Source: Microbacteriaceae bacterium (GTDB lineage Bacteria > Actinomycetota > Actinomycetes > Actinomycetales > Microbacteriaceae). Taken from it: a DNA stretch of 64,000 nt. The stretch's first letter is position 1; each line of letters begins with the position of its first letter. The notes beneath the pieces are model-generated. The model had not been told where the DNA came from and did no database searches. It worked only from the letters and a program-made list of their open reading frames with translations. A program made the position numbers and the translations under genes. The DNA lies in the NCBI GenBank assembly GCA_025465095.1, contig JAODME010000002.1, forward strand, positions 92,625 through 156,624, written 5' to 3'. This document shows positions 27,382 through 36,952 of this stretch, piece after piece.

Positions 27382-28352
27382 GATGTCGCTACCTTGGCCA
27401 TGCTCGATATCAGTTCGTACCCGACGTGCGCAGCGGCGATGCCGGTGATCTGCGCATGATCGTAGGCCGGCGCGACCTCCACGATGTCGGCGCCGACGAG
27501 ATTCGTCACCGACAGGCTCCGGAGGATCGCGAGCAGTTCTCTGCTCGTGAAGCCTCCCGCCTCAGGCGTGCCCGTGCCGGGCGCGAACGCGGGGTCGAGC
27601 ACATCGATGTCGACCGAGACGTACACGGGGCGGTCGCCCACCCGTGCGAGCATCCGATCGATCATGCCCGCCACCCCAATCGCATCCATCTCGGTCGCGT
27701 GCGCGATCTGAAAGCCGAGGTCCCCGTCCTGGGACAGGTCCTCCACGGAATAGAGCGGTCCACGAATGCCCATATGCAGACAGGAGTCCTTCGCGAGCAG
27801 TCCCTCCTCCGAGGCGCGACGGAACGGCGTGCCGTGCGTGTAGTCGGCCCCGAAGTAGGTGTCCCAGGTGTCGAGGTGGGCGTCGAAGTGGATGACCGCG
27901 AGAGGTCCATGCTCCTTCACCGTTGCGCGCAGCAGCGGCAGGGCGATCGTGTGGTCCCCGCCGAGCACGACCAGACGCGAGCCGGCACGCAGGTGCGCCG
28001 CCGCTCCGGCCTCGATCTGCGCGAGCGCCTCGTCGATCGAGAACGGGTTGACCGCGACATCCCCCGCATCCGCCACCTGCTGGGCGGCGAACGGTTGCAC
28101 ATCCTGGGCGGGGTTGTACGGTCGCAAGAGACGAGACGAGTCACGGATGTGATTCGGCCCGAATCGGGCGCCTGGTCGGTAGCTGACCCCGGAGTCGAAG
28201 GGCACGCCGAGCACGACAACATCCGCCGACGGAACCTCGTCGAGCCGTGGCAGGCGGGCGAACGTCGAAGCGCCAGCGTAGCGCGGCACCACCGTGGCAT
28301 CGACGGGGCCGACCTTGCCGCCAGCGGTGATGCGGGGAACCGGTTCAGGCAC
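27378..28352 (-). CDS. Agmatinase-family ureohydrolase
   Basis: This 324-residue binuclear manganese hydrolase of the arginase/agmatinase family cleaves a guanidino or related group to urea. The metal ligands are present in [18 protein letters not shown] and [22 protein letters not shown]. The GTG at 28352 follows GGAGAG and overlaps the NCS1 permease stop by 8 bases. With a nucleobase-type permease rather than polyamine genes beside it, the substrate may be a guanidino acid or ureide rather than agmatine. No urease or arginine genes are nearby. Confidence 0.88.
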   Translation of the reverse strand: MPEPVPRITAGGKVGPVDATVVPRYAGASTFARLPRLDEVPSADVVVLGVPFDSGVSYRPGARFGPNHIRDSSRLLRPYNPAQDVQPFAAQQVADAGDVAVNPFSIDEALAQIEAGAAAHLRAGSRLVVLGGDHTIALPLLRATVKEHGPLAVIHFDAHLDTWDTYFGADYTHGTPFRRASEEGLLAKDSCLHMGIRGPLYSVEDLSQDGDLGFQIAHATEMDAIGVAGMIDRMLARVGDRPVYVSVDIDVLDPAFAPGTGTPEAGGFTSRELLAILRSLSVTNLVGADIVEVAPAYDHAQITGIAAAHVGYELISSMAKVATS

Positions 28353-29919
28353 GCGTTCTCTCCAATCGTGCTGCGGCGCGAGCCGCCTGAGACTCGTGGT
28401 CGAGAACGACCTCGCGCATCGTTGCCTGCGTTGAGGGCACCAGGCGAGGTCCGGCATCACCGAAGGAGTACGACGGCTCTGGGAAGAGCATCAGCGCACC
28501 GATATAAAGCACGGCGGCGGTGACGATCGCGACGATAAGGCTCAGGTCTACGCCCCCCGCAGCGTTCGCGAAGGGTCCGACGATGACCGGAGGGTAGAAG
28601 GCGAACAGCAGTCCGGCGACAGCGGCGGTGATCCAGGCGGCGAGCCCCCGCCAGTTGATGCCGGCGTTGTACCAGTACTTGCCGCCGGTCTCCCCTCGGT
28701 TGAACACCTGGAGTTGGCGGGCGTCGTAGTCGCCGCGGTGCACGAAGTAGCCGATCGCCATGATGATCATCCACGGCGTCGTCGTGACGATGATGGCGCC
28801 GACGAACGCGTTGACCGCGCCGAGCAGATCGAATATCAGTCGTCCTACGAGGATGAACAGGAACGCGACGGATCCGATCGCGATCGTCGCCTGCACGCGC
28901 GTGAAGCGCGGAAACACGGAGGAGAAGTCGAGCCCCGTGCCGTAGAGCGACGTCGTACCCGTGGAAAGCCCGCCGACGAAGGCGACAACGATGAGTACCA
29001 CCGCGTACCAGAGCGGCGACGCCTGGATCAGCGCGACGACGTAGTCGGCCTCGCCGGCGACGATCGTGGCGGTCGCGACGCCGAACAGGAAGGGCACGAG
29101 GGTAGCGGCCTGCCCGAGCAGCGTTGCGGCCATGAGCTTCGACGCGGGGGTGTTCTCAGGAATGTAGCGCGCCCAGTCGCCGAGGAACGCGCCGAACGAG
29201 ATCGGGTTGCTCATCGCGATTAGCGCGGCGAGGATGAACGTGGGCCAGAAGGAGCCGAGCGCGTAGGCTGCCGGACCGGGGTCGTAGGAGGGGTCGAAGA
29301 TCGTCGCGAAGGCCACGATCGCGAGCAGGAACATCGCGGTGTTGGCGATGACGGCCGTCTTGTTCACGAGCAGCATGAACTGGTAGCCGTAGATCACCAC
29401 GACGATGACGATCGCTCCGATCACGGCGTAGATGATCGTCCGCAGGAGCACCGAATCCTCGACCCCGGCGAGCCGTGTGAGCGCGCCGACGATCGCGTCA
29501 CCACTCACCCAAACCGAGATGGAGTAGAAGGCGATTGCGGTGAGCAGCGAGAGGAACGAGCCGACCACCCGCCCGCGCACTCCGAAGTGTGCGCCGGAGG
29601 ATACCGCGTTGTTGGTGCCGGTCTTCGGTCCGAACAGTCCCATCGGCATCAGGATGATGGCTCCGAGGAGCACACCGGACACGGTGGCCAGCACGGCCTG
29701 CCAGAACGACAACCCCAGGGCGATCGAGAAGGTGCCGAGGAGGACGGTGGCAAACGTGTTCGCGCCGCCGAACTGGATGCGGAAGAGGTCGAACGGGGTG
29801 GACGTGCGGTCGGCGTCCGGAATCGTGTTGATCCCGTGGCGTTCGACCTCGGTCACCGCGGGGCGGGCGTTGAGGGTTGTCGGTCCGGCGGCGGTGCCGG
29901 GTTGAGTGCGGTGGCTCAT
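28345..29919 (-). CDS. NCS1-family permease (purine/cytosine/hydantoin type)
   Basis: This 524-residue membrane protein has about twelve segments and NCS1-family features ([17 protein letters not shown] near the N-terminus, [15 protein letters not shown], then [15 protein letters not shown]). Members import nucleobases, hydantoins, allantoin or related compounds with Na+ or H+. The ATG at 29919 follows AAAGG. It starts an operon with the ureohydrolase and the NTF2-like gene, and faces the cyclase-family gene across a promoter with a perfect palindrome. Confidence 0.9.
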   Translation of the reverse strand: MSHRTQPGTAAGPTTLNARPAVTEVERHGINTIPDADRTSTPFDLFRIQFGGANTFATVLLGTFSIALGLSFWQAVLATVSGVLLGAIILMPMGLFGPKTGTNNAVSSGAHFGVRGRVVGSFLSLLTAIAFYSISVWVSGDAIVGALTRLAGVEDSVLLRTIIYAVIGAIVIVVVIYGYQFMLLVNKTAVIANTAMFLLAIVAFATIFDPSYDPGPAAYALGSFWPTFILAALIAMSNPISFGAFLGDWARYIPENTPASKLMAATLLGQAATLVPFLFGVATATIVAGEADYVVALIQASPLWYAVVLIVVAFVGGLSTGTTSLYGTGLDFSSVFPRFTRVQATIAIGSVAFLFILVGRLIFDLLGAVNAFVGAIIVTTTPWMIIMAIGYFVHRGDYDARQLQVFNRGETGGKYWYNAGINWRGLAAWITAAVAGLLFAFYPPVIVGPFANAAGGVDLSLIVAIVTAAVLYIGALMLFPEPSYSFGDAGPRLVPSTQATMREVVLDHESQAARAAARLERTRA

Positions 29920-29982
29920 TCGATGCCTTTCGAGCGTGAGGCGCCGGGCGCGGGCGCGAGTGTCTGAATGGTAGGCCCGAAG

Positions 29983-29997
29983 TTGCCTGCCAGGCAA
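29983..29997. promoter_or_regulatory. Perfect palindrome TTGCCTGCCAGGCAA in the permease/cyclase divergent promoter
   Basis: This 7+1+7 inverted repeat lies in the 90-bp divergent region, 13 bases before the cyclase ATG and 64 bases from the permease start. CAATATTG follows at 29995-30002. It is the best operator candidate for the XRE-cupin regulator encoded downstream of the cyclase. Binding is inferred from position and symmetry. Confidence 0.55.
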
Positions 29998-30009
29998 TAT
30001 TGTTTGCTC

Positions 30010-30678
30010 ATGAGGATAGAAAAGGTTGTCGATCTGTCCGTGACCATCGGCGTCGGCACACAGATCTACCCAGGCGACCCGGCACCCCACCTCGAAGTGC
30101 ACAGCACGATCGAGCGCGACGGCTTCAACCTGCTGAGCGTGGGGATGGGGTCGCAGACCGGCACCCACGTCGATGCGCCGTACCACTTCGAGGAGAACGC
30201 GCCCCGGATCGACGACGTGCCGTTGACCCGGTTCGTCGGGCCCGGAGTGATTGTGGATGCGACGGATGCTGGCGCCCGCGGCCGAATCGAATGGCGGCAC
30301 ATCGCACCGGTCGCCGACCAGCTGGAGCCCGGCTGCATCGTGCTGTTCCACACGGGATGGAGCGAGCACTACGGCACGGAGCGATACTTCGACAATCCGT
30401 TCCTCGGCGCCGCCGCCTGCCGCGAGTTGCTCGCTCGCGGCATTCGCACCTTCGGCATCGATGCGATCAACATCGACGAGACACCCGACGAAGCGCATCC
30501 CGGCGAGGGCTTTCCGGTGCACCACCTCATCGCCGAGGCTGCGGGCATCATCTCCGAGAACCTGACGAACCTCGCCGCGATCGACTTCGAGCGCCCGCTC
30601 GTCTCCCTCCTGCCGATCGCACTCGAAGCCGCCGACGGCGCCCCGATCCGTGCCGTCGCGATGAAGATCGAAGAATAG
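30010..30678 (+). CDS. Cyclase-family (kynurenine formamidase-like) hydrolase
   Basis: This 222-residue protein of the cyclase family (PF04199) carries the metal-binding signature GSQTGTHVDAPYHF, with later FHTGWSEHYG and GIDAINIDE. Family members hydrolyse formyl-kynurenine, isatin or other cyclic or linear amides. No tryptophan-degradation genes accompany it, so its job is more likely linked to the facing NCS1 permease-ureohydrolase operon. The regulator gene follows 9 bases later on the same strand. The ATG at 30010 has no strong ribosome site. Confidence 0.85.
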   Translation: MRIEKVVDLSVTIGVGTQIYPGDPAPHLEVHSTIERDGFNLLSVGMGSQTGTHVDAPYHFEENAPRIDDVPLTRFVGPGVIVDATDAGARGRIEWRHIAPVADQLEPGCIVLFHTGWSEHYGTERYFDNPFLGAAACRELLARGIRTFGIDAINIDETPDEAHPGEGFPVHHLIAEAAGIISENLTNLAAIDFERPLVSLLPIALEAADGAPIRAVAMKIEE

Positions 30679-30687
30679 GACCTGCGG

Positions 30688-31236
30688 ATGTCGGAGCAGA
30701 TTCTCATCGGACCGCGGCTGCGTGCGGCACGACTGGCCAAGGGGTCGACCCTCGGCGCCATCGCTGAAGCCACCGGGCTCACGCAGGGCTACCTGAGCAA
30801 ACTGGAACGGGACCAGGTCTCCCCCTCCGTCGCCTCGCTCGTTGCCATCTGCGCCGCCGTCGGGCTGCGCGTCGGCGACCTGTTCGAGCCGCCGCCGTCC
30901 GCCGTCGTACGCGCGGGCGAAGGCGCTCGAATCAACTTCGGCGCGACCGGCGCGCGCGAGTTCGTGATCACGCCGGGCTATCAGAATCAGATCGAGGTCA
31001 TCCAGTCCTTCATCGAGCCTGGCGGCTCTGGCGGGGAGGCTCAGTACTCGCTGGACTGCGACATCGAGTTCGCCTTCGTACTCAAGGGCGCGCTCGAAAT
31101 CCTGATGGGCAATGAGGTGTTCGCGCTCGACGAGGGTGACGCGATGACGCTCCGCGGCCGGGAGCCGCACACCTGGCGCAACGCCTCGGCGACCGCCGAG
31201 TGCGAGGTCATCTGGATGCTGGCGCCCGCGCCCTGA
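30688..31236 (+). CDS. XRE-family regulator with C-terminal cupin domain
   Basis: This 182-residue regulator has an N-terminal helix-turn-helix at residues 6-64 (LRAARLAKGSTLGAIAEATG, then QGYLSKLERDQVSPSVASL) and a C-terminal cupin near residues 105-178 (EYSLDC-like strand, GALEILMGNEVFALDEGD). This XRE-cupin type usually represses or activates a neighbouring catabolic operon in response to a small ligand. AGGACC precedes the ATG. It sits with the cyclase gene and probably controls both divergent units through the palindrome at 29983-29997. Confidence 0.9.
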   Translation: MSEQILIGPRLRAARLAKGSTLGAIAEATGLTQGYLSKLERDQVSPSVASLVAICAAVGLRVGDLFEPPPSAVVRAGEGARINFGATGAREFVITPGYQNQIEVIQSFIEPGGSGGEAQYSLDCDIEFAFVLKGALEILMGNEVFALDEGDAMTLRGREPHTWRNASATAECEVIWMLAPAP

Positions 31237-31379
31237 CCTGCGGTCGAGCCACCGGCGCGCCACCAAACCGCTTCGGAGGTCTTGTCTTCGCGCCCAGAAG
31301 CGCGGAAGCTGTGGTTTCGGCACTGATTTCGGCGTGCGTGCACGTATCAGGTGACGCACGCGAGGAGGGGAGGACGACA

Positions 31380-31943
31380 ATGGCGAGCGGGCCGAACGAC
31401 AGCCCGACGAAGTCGCCGAGAAACCCGCCCGGCATCAAGTTGCCTGGCACCATCCTCGGGGTCGGGCTGGGCGGGTTCCTCGACGGGATCCTGCTGCACC
31501 AGATACTGCAGTGGCATCACATGCTCACCAGCTCCGCCACCGCAAACATCGACATCGGCACCTATCCGGCGACGACGATTCCCGGCTTGCAGATGAACAC
31601 CCTGTGGGACGGTCTCTTCCACACGGTCACCTGGCTCGCGGTGCTGATCGGGCTGGGGATGCTGTACTCACGCGTGATCGGCTCTAGGGGGAGAGTCTGG
31701 ACCTCACGTGTGCTCTGGGGTTGGGTGCTGGTGGGCTGGGGTCTCTTCAACCTGGTGGAAGGAATCATCGACCACCACATTCTCGGCATTCACCACGTGG
31801 TCAGCGGGCAGTTCCAGACGCTGGCCGACCTTCTCTACCTCGCCGTGGGCGCATTGCTGCTCCTCAGCGGATGGCTGTTGCAGCGTTCCGGCCGGTTCAT
31901 CGACCTGGTCGATCGGAACGATCGGGAGCGCACCGACAGCTGA
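31380..31943 (+). CDS. DUF2243 membrane protein
   Basis: This 187-residue protein has four hydrophobic segments and the family signature of His-rich membrane motifs: GFLDGILLHQILQWHHM, FHTVTWLAVL and IDHHILGIHHV. DUF2243 function is unknown; the conserved histidines suggest heme or metal binding. The ATG at 31380 follows GGAGG about 7 bases upstream. The C-terminus is charged and cytosolic. It is not obviously linked to its neighbours. Confidence 0.85.
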   Translation: MASGPNDSPTKSPRNPPGIKLPGTILGVGLGGFLDGILLHQILQWHHMLTSSATANIDIGTYPATTIPGLQMNTLWDGLFHTVTWLAVLIGLGMLYSRVIGSRGRVWTSRVLWGWVLVGWGLFNLVEGIIDHHILGIHHVVSGQFQTLADLLYLAVGALLLLSGWLLQRSGRFIDLVDRNDRERTDS

Positions 31944-32088
31944 TGCCCGGCGCATCCGAGGGTCACGCCGAACACGGCGTCGCCGAGCTCGCGGCGGCAC
32001 CGGTGATCGTCGTTGCCGCGGTGGCCGTCGGGTAGGAGCCAGGGCAAGCCGGTCGGGCGGGTGCTCAGGTCGGGGCCTCTGCACGTGA

Positions 32089-35000
32089 TCACCCACCCGA
32101 ACCTGGCACGGCCCGCCTCAGCGGCGACGACGGCTCTTCGCGCCGCTCCTTCGCTCCCTCGACGAGGTAGTAGAGCACCGGAAGCACGACGAGGGTCAAG
32201 GCCGTCGATGACACGAGGCCGCCGATGACGATGATCGCGAGCGGCTGCGAGATGAACCCGCCGCTTCCGGTGAGGCCGAGGGCGAGCGGCAGCAGAGCGA
32301 AGATCGTCGCCGCGGCCGTCATCAGAATCGGCCGCAGCCGCCTCGACGCGCCCTGGATGATCGCCTCGCCGACCCTGAGTCCCCGCTCCCGGTACTGGTT
32401 GATCAGGTCGACGAGCACGATCGCATTGGTCACCACGATTCCGATGAGCATCAGCACTCCGATCAGCGACGGGACGCCGAGCGGTATGCCGGAGACCACC
32501 TGCAGCAGGATGGCCCCGGTCGCCGCGAATGGCACGGACACGAGCAGAAGCAGCGGCTGGCGCAGGCTCTTGAACGTCGCGACCATCACGACGTAGACGA
32601 TGAGGATTGCGACGAGCAGCGCGAGTCCGAGTTGACCGAACGCGTCGCCCTGCTGTGCGGTGACGCCTCCGATCTCGGCATCCGCTCCCGCCGGCAGGTC
32701 TGCTCCGGCGAGCGCCTCAGCCACCGCTGCGGAGGCTGTGCCGACGTCGTCGCCGTTCGGGGTGATGCTCACGGTGGCCGCTCGAACACCCTTGACGGTG
32801 GTGATGCTCGCCGGCCCGTCGCGCTGCTCGATGCTCGCGACATCCGCCAACGTGATGATGCCGCGCACGCTCGGGATCGGGAAGGCCCGCAACTCCTCGA
32901 CCGTCGTCGGGGCGTCGGCGTTGTCGATGTAGATCGAGAGCGTCTTCTCATCGATCACGACCGAGCCGACGGCAGACGGCAGCATGCTCTCGGCGACGAT
33001 TCCACCGACCGCGATCTCGCTGAGGCCCGCCTCGGCGGCGAGTCCGCGATCGACGTCGACGGCGATGAACGGCTGCGCGGCCGACAAATTGCTCGACGCC
33101 TCCGCGGTCACCTCGAGGTCCTCGACCGCGTCGAGCACCTCGAGAGCGGCTTCGTCGAGGTCGGACTGGCCGTTCGCCGTGATGTTGATCTCGATGTCGG
33201 ATGACGCGAAGCCCGAGCCGGCGGCCTCGAGCGAGACGTCTCCCACGCCGTCCAGAGCGTTCAATGTCTCCCGCACGGCTGATTGCAGCTCCTCCTGGTC
33301 GGCAGCCGGATCCGTCGTCAGCGAGAAGGTGATGCCTCCGTCGCCGAGGAACGCCTGGCGGATCGACGCGCCGCTCTGGCCGAGTGAGAGCTGCACGACG
33401 TCGACACCGTCGACGGCCAACAGCGCGTTTTCGACCTCGGCGGCAGCGGCATCCTGGGCCTCGAGACTGGCGCCGAGCGGAAGGGTCTGCGTGACGGTGA
33501 GTGTGTTCTGCCCGCTGTCGCCGATGAAGTTCGTCTTCAGGCTCGGCGCCAGCGCTGCCGTGCCGCCGAGGATGAGCACCGCTGCGATGATCGTGGCGAG
33601 CGGGCGGGCGAGGGTCCAGCGGATGATCGGCAGGTAGCCGCGCTGGAGCCGCGTCGGCGGTTCGGCCGGCACGACGGGTGGCGCTGGTGCTGCGGCCTTC
33701 GCGTCGGCGGCCCGCGAGCGGAACAGCACCTGCACCGCCCGCGCGATCCTGGAGTCGTGAAGGATGCGCAGCCGCTGCACCGAGGCGGCCGGGAGCGCCT
33801 CGCCGACGTCGTGTGACCCATCGGTCGGCGTGGTCGAGCCGGTCGCAGCGGGGGACGTGGTCGGGGCGCGCAAGAACCAGTAGGCGAGCACCGGCACGAT
33901 CGTGAGCGCGACGAAGAGCGACGCGGCGAGCGCGATCGTCACCGTGAACGCGAACGGTCGGAACAGCTCGCCGGTGATGTCACCGACGAGCGCGAGCGGC
34001 AGGAACACCGCAACTGTCGTCACTGTGGAGGCGGTGATCGCCGCGGCGACCTCCTTCACCGCCGTCGAGATCGCGACGATCTTCGTCTCGCCGAGGGACA
34101 GGTGCCGCTTGATGTTCTCGATCACGACGATCGAGTCGTCGACGACTCGTCCGATCGCGATCGTCAGCGCACCGAGCGTGATGATGTTGAGCGTGTAGCC
34201 CGACGCGAGCATCCCGATGAAGGTGATGAGCACTGACGCCGGAATCGAGATCGCGGTCACCAGGGTGGAGCGCAGCGACATCAGGAACACGAGGATGACG
34301 ATCACTGCGAAGAGCAGCCCGAGCGCGCCCTCGGTGGCGAGCGACTCGATCGACTCCTCGATGAACGGCGCCTGATCGAACACGACCGTGAGCTGGGTGC
34401 CGTTACCGAGGGACTCCTCGAGCTCGGGAATGAGATTCTGCACCTCGTTCGAGACCGCGACGGTGTTGCCCGCGGGTGTCTTCGTGACGGCGATCGTGAG
34501 CGAGGGCTCCCCGTTTACGCGGGAGATCCCGGTGACCGGGTCATCGGTCAGTTCCACGGTGGCGACGTCGGCGATGCTGACGACACCGCCGCCCGCACTG
34601 GTGGCGCCCACCAATGGAAGCGTGCCGAGGTCGTCGGCCGACGTGAGCCGGGTTCCGACCTGCACGGTGAGCGTCTCGTCGTTCTCGGTGATCGCCCCGG
34701 CGGGCAGCAGGATTCCGTTCGCGTCGAGGGCGTCGCGGATGTCCTGATTGCTCGCGTCGACTGCGGCGAGCCCAGTGGGGTTCGGCGTAATGGTCACCCG
34801 CTGTTGCGTCGTGCCGAGCAGGTCCGCTTCGCGGACGCCGTCGAGCGCCTGAATGTCGGTGAGCACCGAGCGCTCCAGCAACGCCGAGAGGTCATTCGGG
34901 TCGAGATCGCTCGTGACCGCGATCTGGATCACCGGGAGATCCTCGATGCTGCCGGTGACCACTCGCGGATCGATGTCCTCCGGAAGCGTCGCCCGGATGC

Positions 35001-35343
35001 GGTTGACCGCGAGGGTGACGTTCTGCTCAGCGGCGGCGAGGTCGGTGCCGAACTCGAACGACGCGGAGATCGTCGAGAAGTTGGTGCTGGATGTCGCGGT
35101 GGTGTCTTCGAGGCCTGAGACGCCCTGGATCGCCGTCTCGATCGGCGTGCTCACGTCTTCGTTGACGACCTCCGGGGAGGCGCCAGGGTAGCTCGTGACG
35201 ATGACCACCTGCGGGAACGAGACCGAGGGAATCAGTTCTTGCCTGAGGCTCGTCAGCGCGATGGACCCGAAGATGCCGACGACGATGGTGACGAGAGCGA
35301 TCAGGGCGCGATTGCGCAGACTGAATACCGACAGAAAGTGCAC
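32089..35343 (-). CDS. RND-superfamily efflux transporter (HAE1/AcrB-like)
   Basis: This 1084-residue protein has the full AcrB plan: a first membrane segment, a large external loop, a block of six segments with the proton-relay motif GRVVDDSIVVIENIKRHL, an extra cytosolic stretch (about residues 490-580, Ala/Pro-rich), then the second half. It would export drugs, lipids or dyes using the proton gradient. No membrane-fusion or outer-membrane partner is present, as expected for a Gram-positive envelope. The GTG at 35343 follows AAGGAG. Confidence 0.9.
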   Translation of the reverse strand: MHFLSVFSLRNRALIALVTIVVGIFGSIALTSLRQELIPSVSFPQVVIVTSYPGASPEVVNEDVSTPIETAIQGVSGLEDTTATSSTNFSTISASFEFGTDLAAAEQNVTLAVNRIRATLPEDIDPRVVTGSIEDLPVIQIAVTSDLDPNDLSALLERSVLTDIQALDGVREADLLGTTQQRVTITPNPTGLAAVDASNQDIRDALDANGILLPAGAITENDETLTVQVGTRLTSADDLGTLPLVGATSAGGGVVSIADVATVELTDDPVTGISRVNGEPSLTIAVTKTPAGNTVAVSNEVQNLIPELEESLGNGTQLTVVFDQAPFIEESIESLATEGALGLLFAVIVILVFLMSLRSTLVTAISIPASVLITFIGMLASGYTLNIITLGALTIAIGRVVDDSIVVIENIKRHLSLGETKIVAISTAVKEVAAAITASTVTTVAVFLPLALVGDITGELFRPFAFTVTIALAASLFVALTIVPVLAYWFLRAPTTSPAATGSTTPTDGSHDVGEALPAASVQRLRILHDSRIARAVQVLFRSRAADAKAAAPAPPVVPAEPPTRLQRGYLPIIRWTLARPLATIIAAVLILGGTAALAPSLKTNFIGDSGQNTLTVTQTLPLGASLEAQDAAAAEVENALLAVDGVDVVQLSLGQSGASIRQAFLGDGGITFSLTTDPAADQEELQSAVRETLNALDGVGDVSLEAAGSGFASSDIEINITANGQSDLDEAALEVLDAVEDLEVTAEASSNLSAAQPFIAVDVDRGLAAEAGLSEIAVGGIVAESMLPSAVGSVVIDEKTLSIYIDNADAPTTVEELRAFPIPSVRGIITLADVASIEQRDGPASITTVKGVRAATVSITPNGDDVGTASAAVAEALAGADLPAGADAEIGGVTAQQGDAFGQLGLALLVAILIVYVVMVATFKSLRQPLLLLVSVPFAATGAILLQVVSGIPLGVPSLIGVLMLIGIVVTNAIVLVDLINQYRERGLRVGEAIIQGASRRLRPILMTAAATIFALLPLALGLTGSGGFISQPLAIIVIGGLVSSTALTLVVLPVLYYLVEGAKERREEPSSPLRRAVPGSGG

Positions 35344-35467
35344 GGAGGTCTCCTTGGGCGGCGGCTCACGCCGCAATCACGGCGCGCGACGAATGAGCAC
35401 GACCGTGTGCCCCAGCTGATTCTGTCACTGCCGACTGAGGGTCGACGTCCGCCGCGAGAGGGATGCG

Positions 35468-36820
35468 CTACTTGCGCGCCGCATCGCCGCGGCGCGCGGC
35501 CTGCGCGACAAAATGCAGCACCACGCCGACCGAGACGAGGATGGCGCCGAACAGCCACACTCGCGGGCTCTGCTGGGTGAGCAGGAGCACGCAGGATGCG
35601 ACTCCGAGGATCGGGATCACCGTCCAGACGCGGAAGTGCGCGTGTTCGACCCGGTCCCGCCGAAGCGCGAGAACGGCGAGATTGGTGCTGATGAACACGA
35701 ACAGCAGCAACAGCACGACCGTCTCGGCGAGCGTACTGAGATCCCCGACGAGGGTCAGAATCATCGCCACCGCCGTCGTGGACAGGATCGCGACCCACGG
35801 CGTGCGCCGGTTCGGCAGCACCCGCCCGAGCACGCTCGGAAGCAGTCCCTGCTCGGCCATGCCGAAGGTCACCCGGCTCGCCATGATCATCGTGAGCAGG
35901 GCCCCGTTCGCGACCGCGACGAGTGCGATGAGACTGAACACCCACTCGGGCAGGCCCACTCCCGTCGCGTTGACCACCTCCAGCAGCGGTCCGGACGAGC
36001 CTGCGAGCTCGTCCGCGGGCAGCGCGATCGCACTCGCGAGTCCGACGAGAACATAGACGACTCCCGCGGTGGCGAGCGAACCGAACAGGGCTCTCGGATA
36101 CACGCGGCTTGGGTCGCGCACCTCCTCCGCGATGTTGGCGGATGTCTCGAAGCCGACGAACGAGTAATAGGCGATGATCGCGGCGCCCAGTGTTGCGAGG
36201 GCCGGGACGGAGTGATCCGGAAACTGTCCGATCCTCGAGACCTCGCCGCCTCCGCCTCCGAGCATGAGCGCCACCGCGACGATGACGACGACCAGGCCCG
36301 TCACCTCGATGACCGTCATCACGACGTTGCTCCGGAGGGATTCGGTGATGCCCCGCGCGTTGAGGCAGGCGACGAGGGCGAGGAACACGATCGCGGCGGG
36401 CACCGTCGGAGCGTCGAAGAATGTGCCGAGATAGTCTCCGGCGAACGCGAGCGAGAGCCCGGCCGCGCTGACGACTCCCGCGGCGAGCATGCCGAAGCCG
36501 ACGAGGAACGAGATCATGGGCCTCTTGAAGGCACGTTCGGCGAACACCGCCGCTCCGCCTGCCTTCGGATACTTCGTCACGAGTTCCGCGTAGGAGCCGG
36601 CGGTGAGCAAGGCGAGCACGAAGGCGAGTAGCAGCGGCGCCCAGAGCGCCCCGGCGACCTCGGCCGACAGCACGCCCATCAGAGCGTAGATCCCCGCGCC
36701 GAGAACGTCTCCGAGAACGAAGACGAACAGGAGCGGACCGGTGATCGCCCGCTTCAGCTTGGTCTTCGAAACGTCAGGTTCGTGTCGGTCGTCATAGTTA
36801 TCCCTCCCTGAAGAATCCAT
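35468..36820 (-). CDS. APC-superfamily amino acid permease
   Basis: This 450-residue permease has about twelve segments and APC motifs (LFVFVLGDVLGAGIYALMG, VGFETSANIAEEVRDPSRVYPRAL, MIMASRVTFGMAEQGLLPS). The substrate is unknown; cationic or general amino acids are typical. The in-frame ATG at 36820 has no good ribosome site, while a strong GGGAGGG serves an out-of-frame ATG at 36795 that opens a 13-codon frame ending inside this gene. The true start or a coupled leader therefore remains open. Confidence 0.85.
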   Translation of the reverse strand: MDSSGRDNYDDRHEPDVSKTKLKRAITGPLLFVFVLGDVLGAGIYALMGVLSAEVAGALWAPLLLAFVLALLTAGSYAELVTKYPKAGGAAVFAERAFKRPMISFLVGFGMLAAGVVSAAGLSLAFAGDYLGTFFDAPTVPAAIVFLALVACLNARGITESLRSNVVMTVIEVTGLVVVIVAVALMLGGGGGEVSRIGQFPDHSVPALATLGAAIIAYYSFVGFETSANIAEEVRDPSRVYPRALFGSLATAGVVYVLVGLASAIALPADELAGSSGPLLEVVNATGVGLPEWVFSLIALVAVANGALLTMIMASRVTFGMAEQGLLPSVLGRVLPNRRTPWVAILSTTAVAMILTLVGDLSTLAETVVLLLLFVFISTNLAVLALRRDRVEHAHFRVWTVIPILGVASCVLLLTQQSPRVWLFGAILVSVGVVLHFVAQAARRGDAARK

Positions 36821-36952
36821 GGGATCGACGCTAGGGCGCTTTACGGGAAACGCACAGGCCTCGGGCACGGATTGCAGGCGGAGGAACGCTGTGGTAGCCA
36901 TGCCTGGCATGCTTGGAATGCACTGTTCGGCGCAATGCGGTTGGATGCTGTG

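Noticed and set aside
29920..31380. Long open minus-strand frame continuing upstream of the NCS1 permease for about 480 codons
   Set aside because: It lies opposite the clearly coding cyclase and XRE-cupin genes, is Arg/Asp/Glu/Ala-rich without family motifs, and reflects few stop codons in high-G+C DNA.
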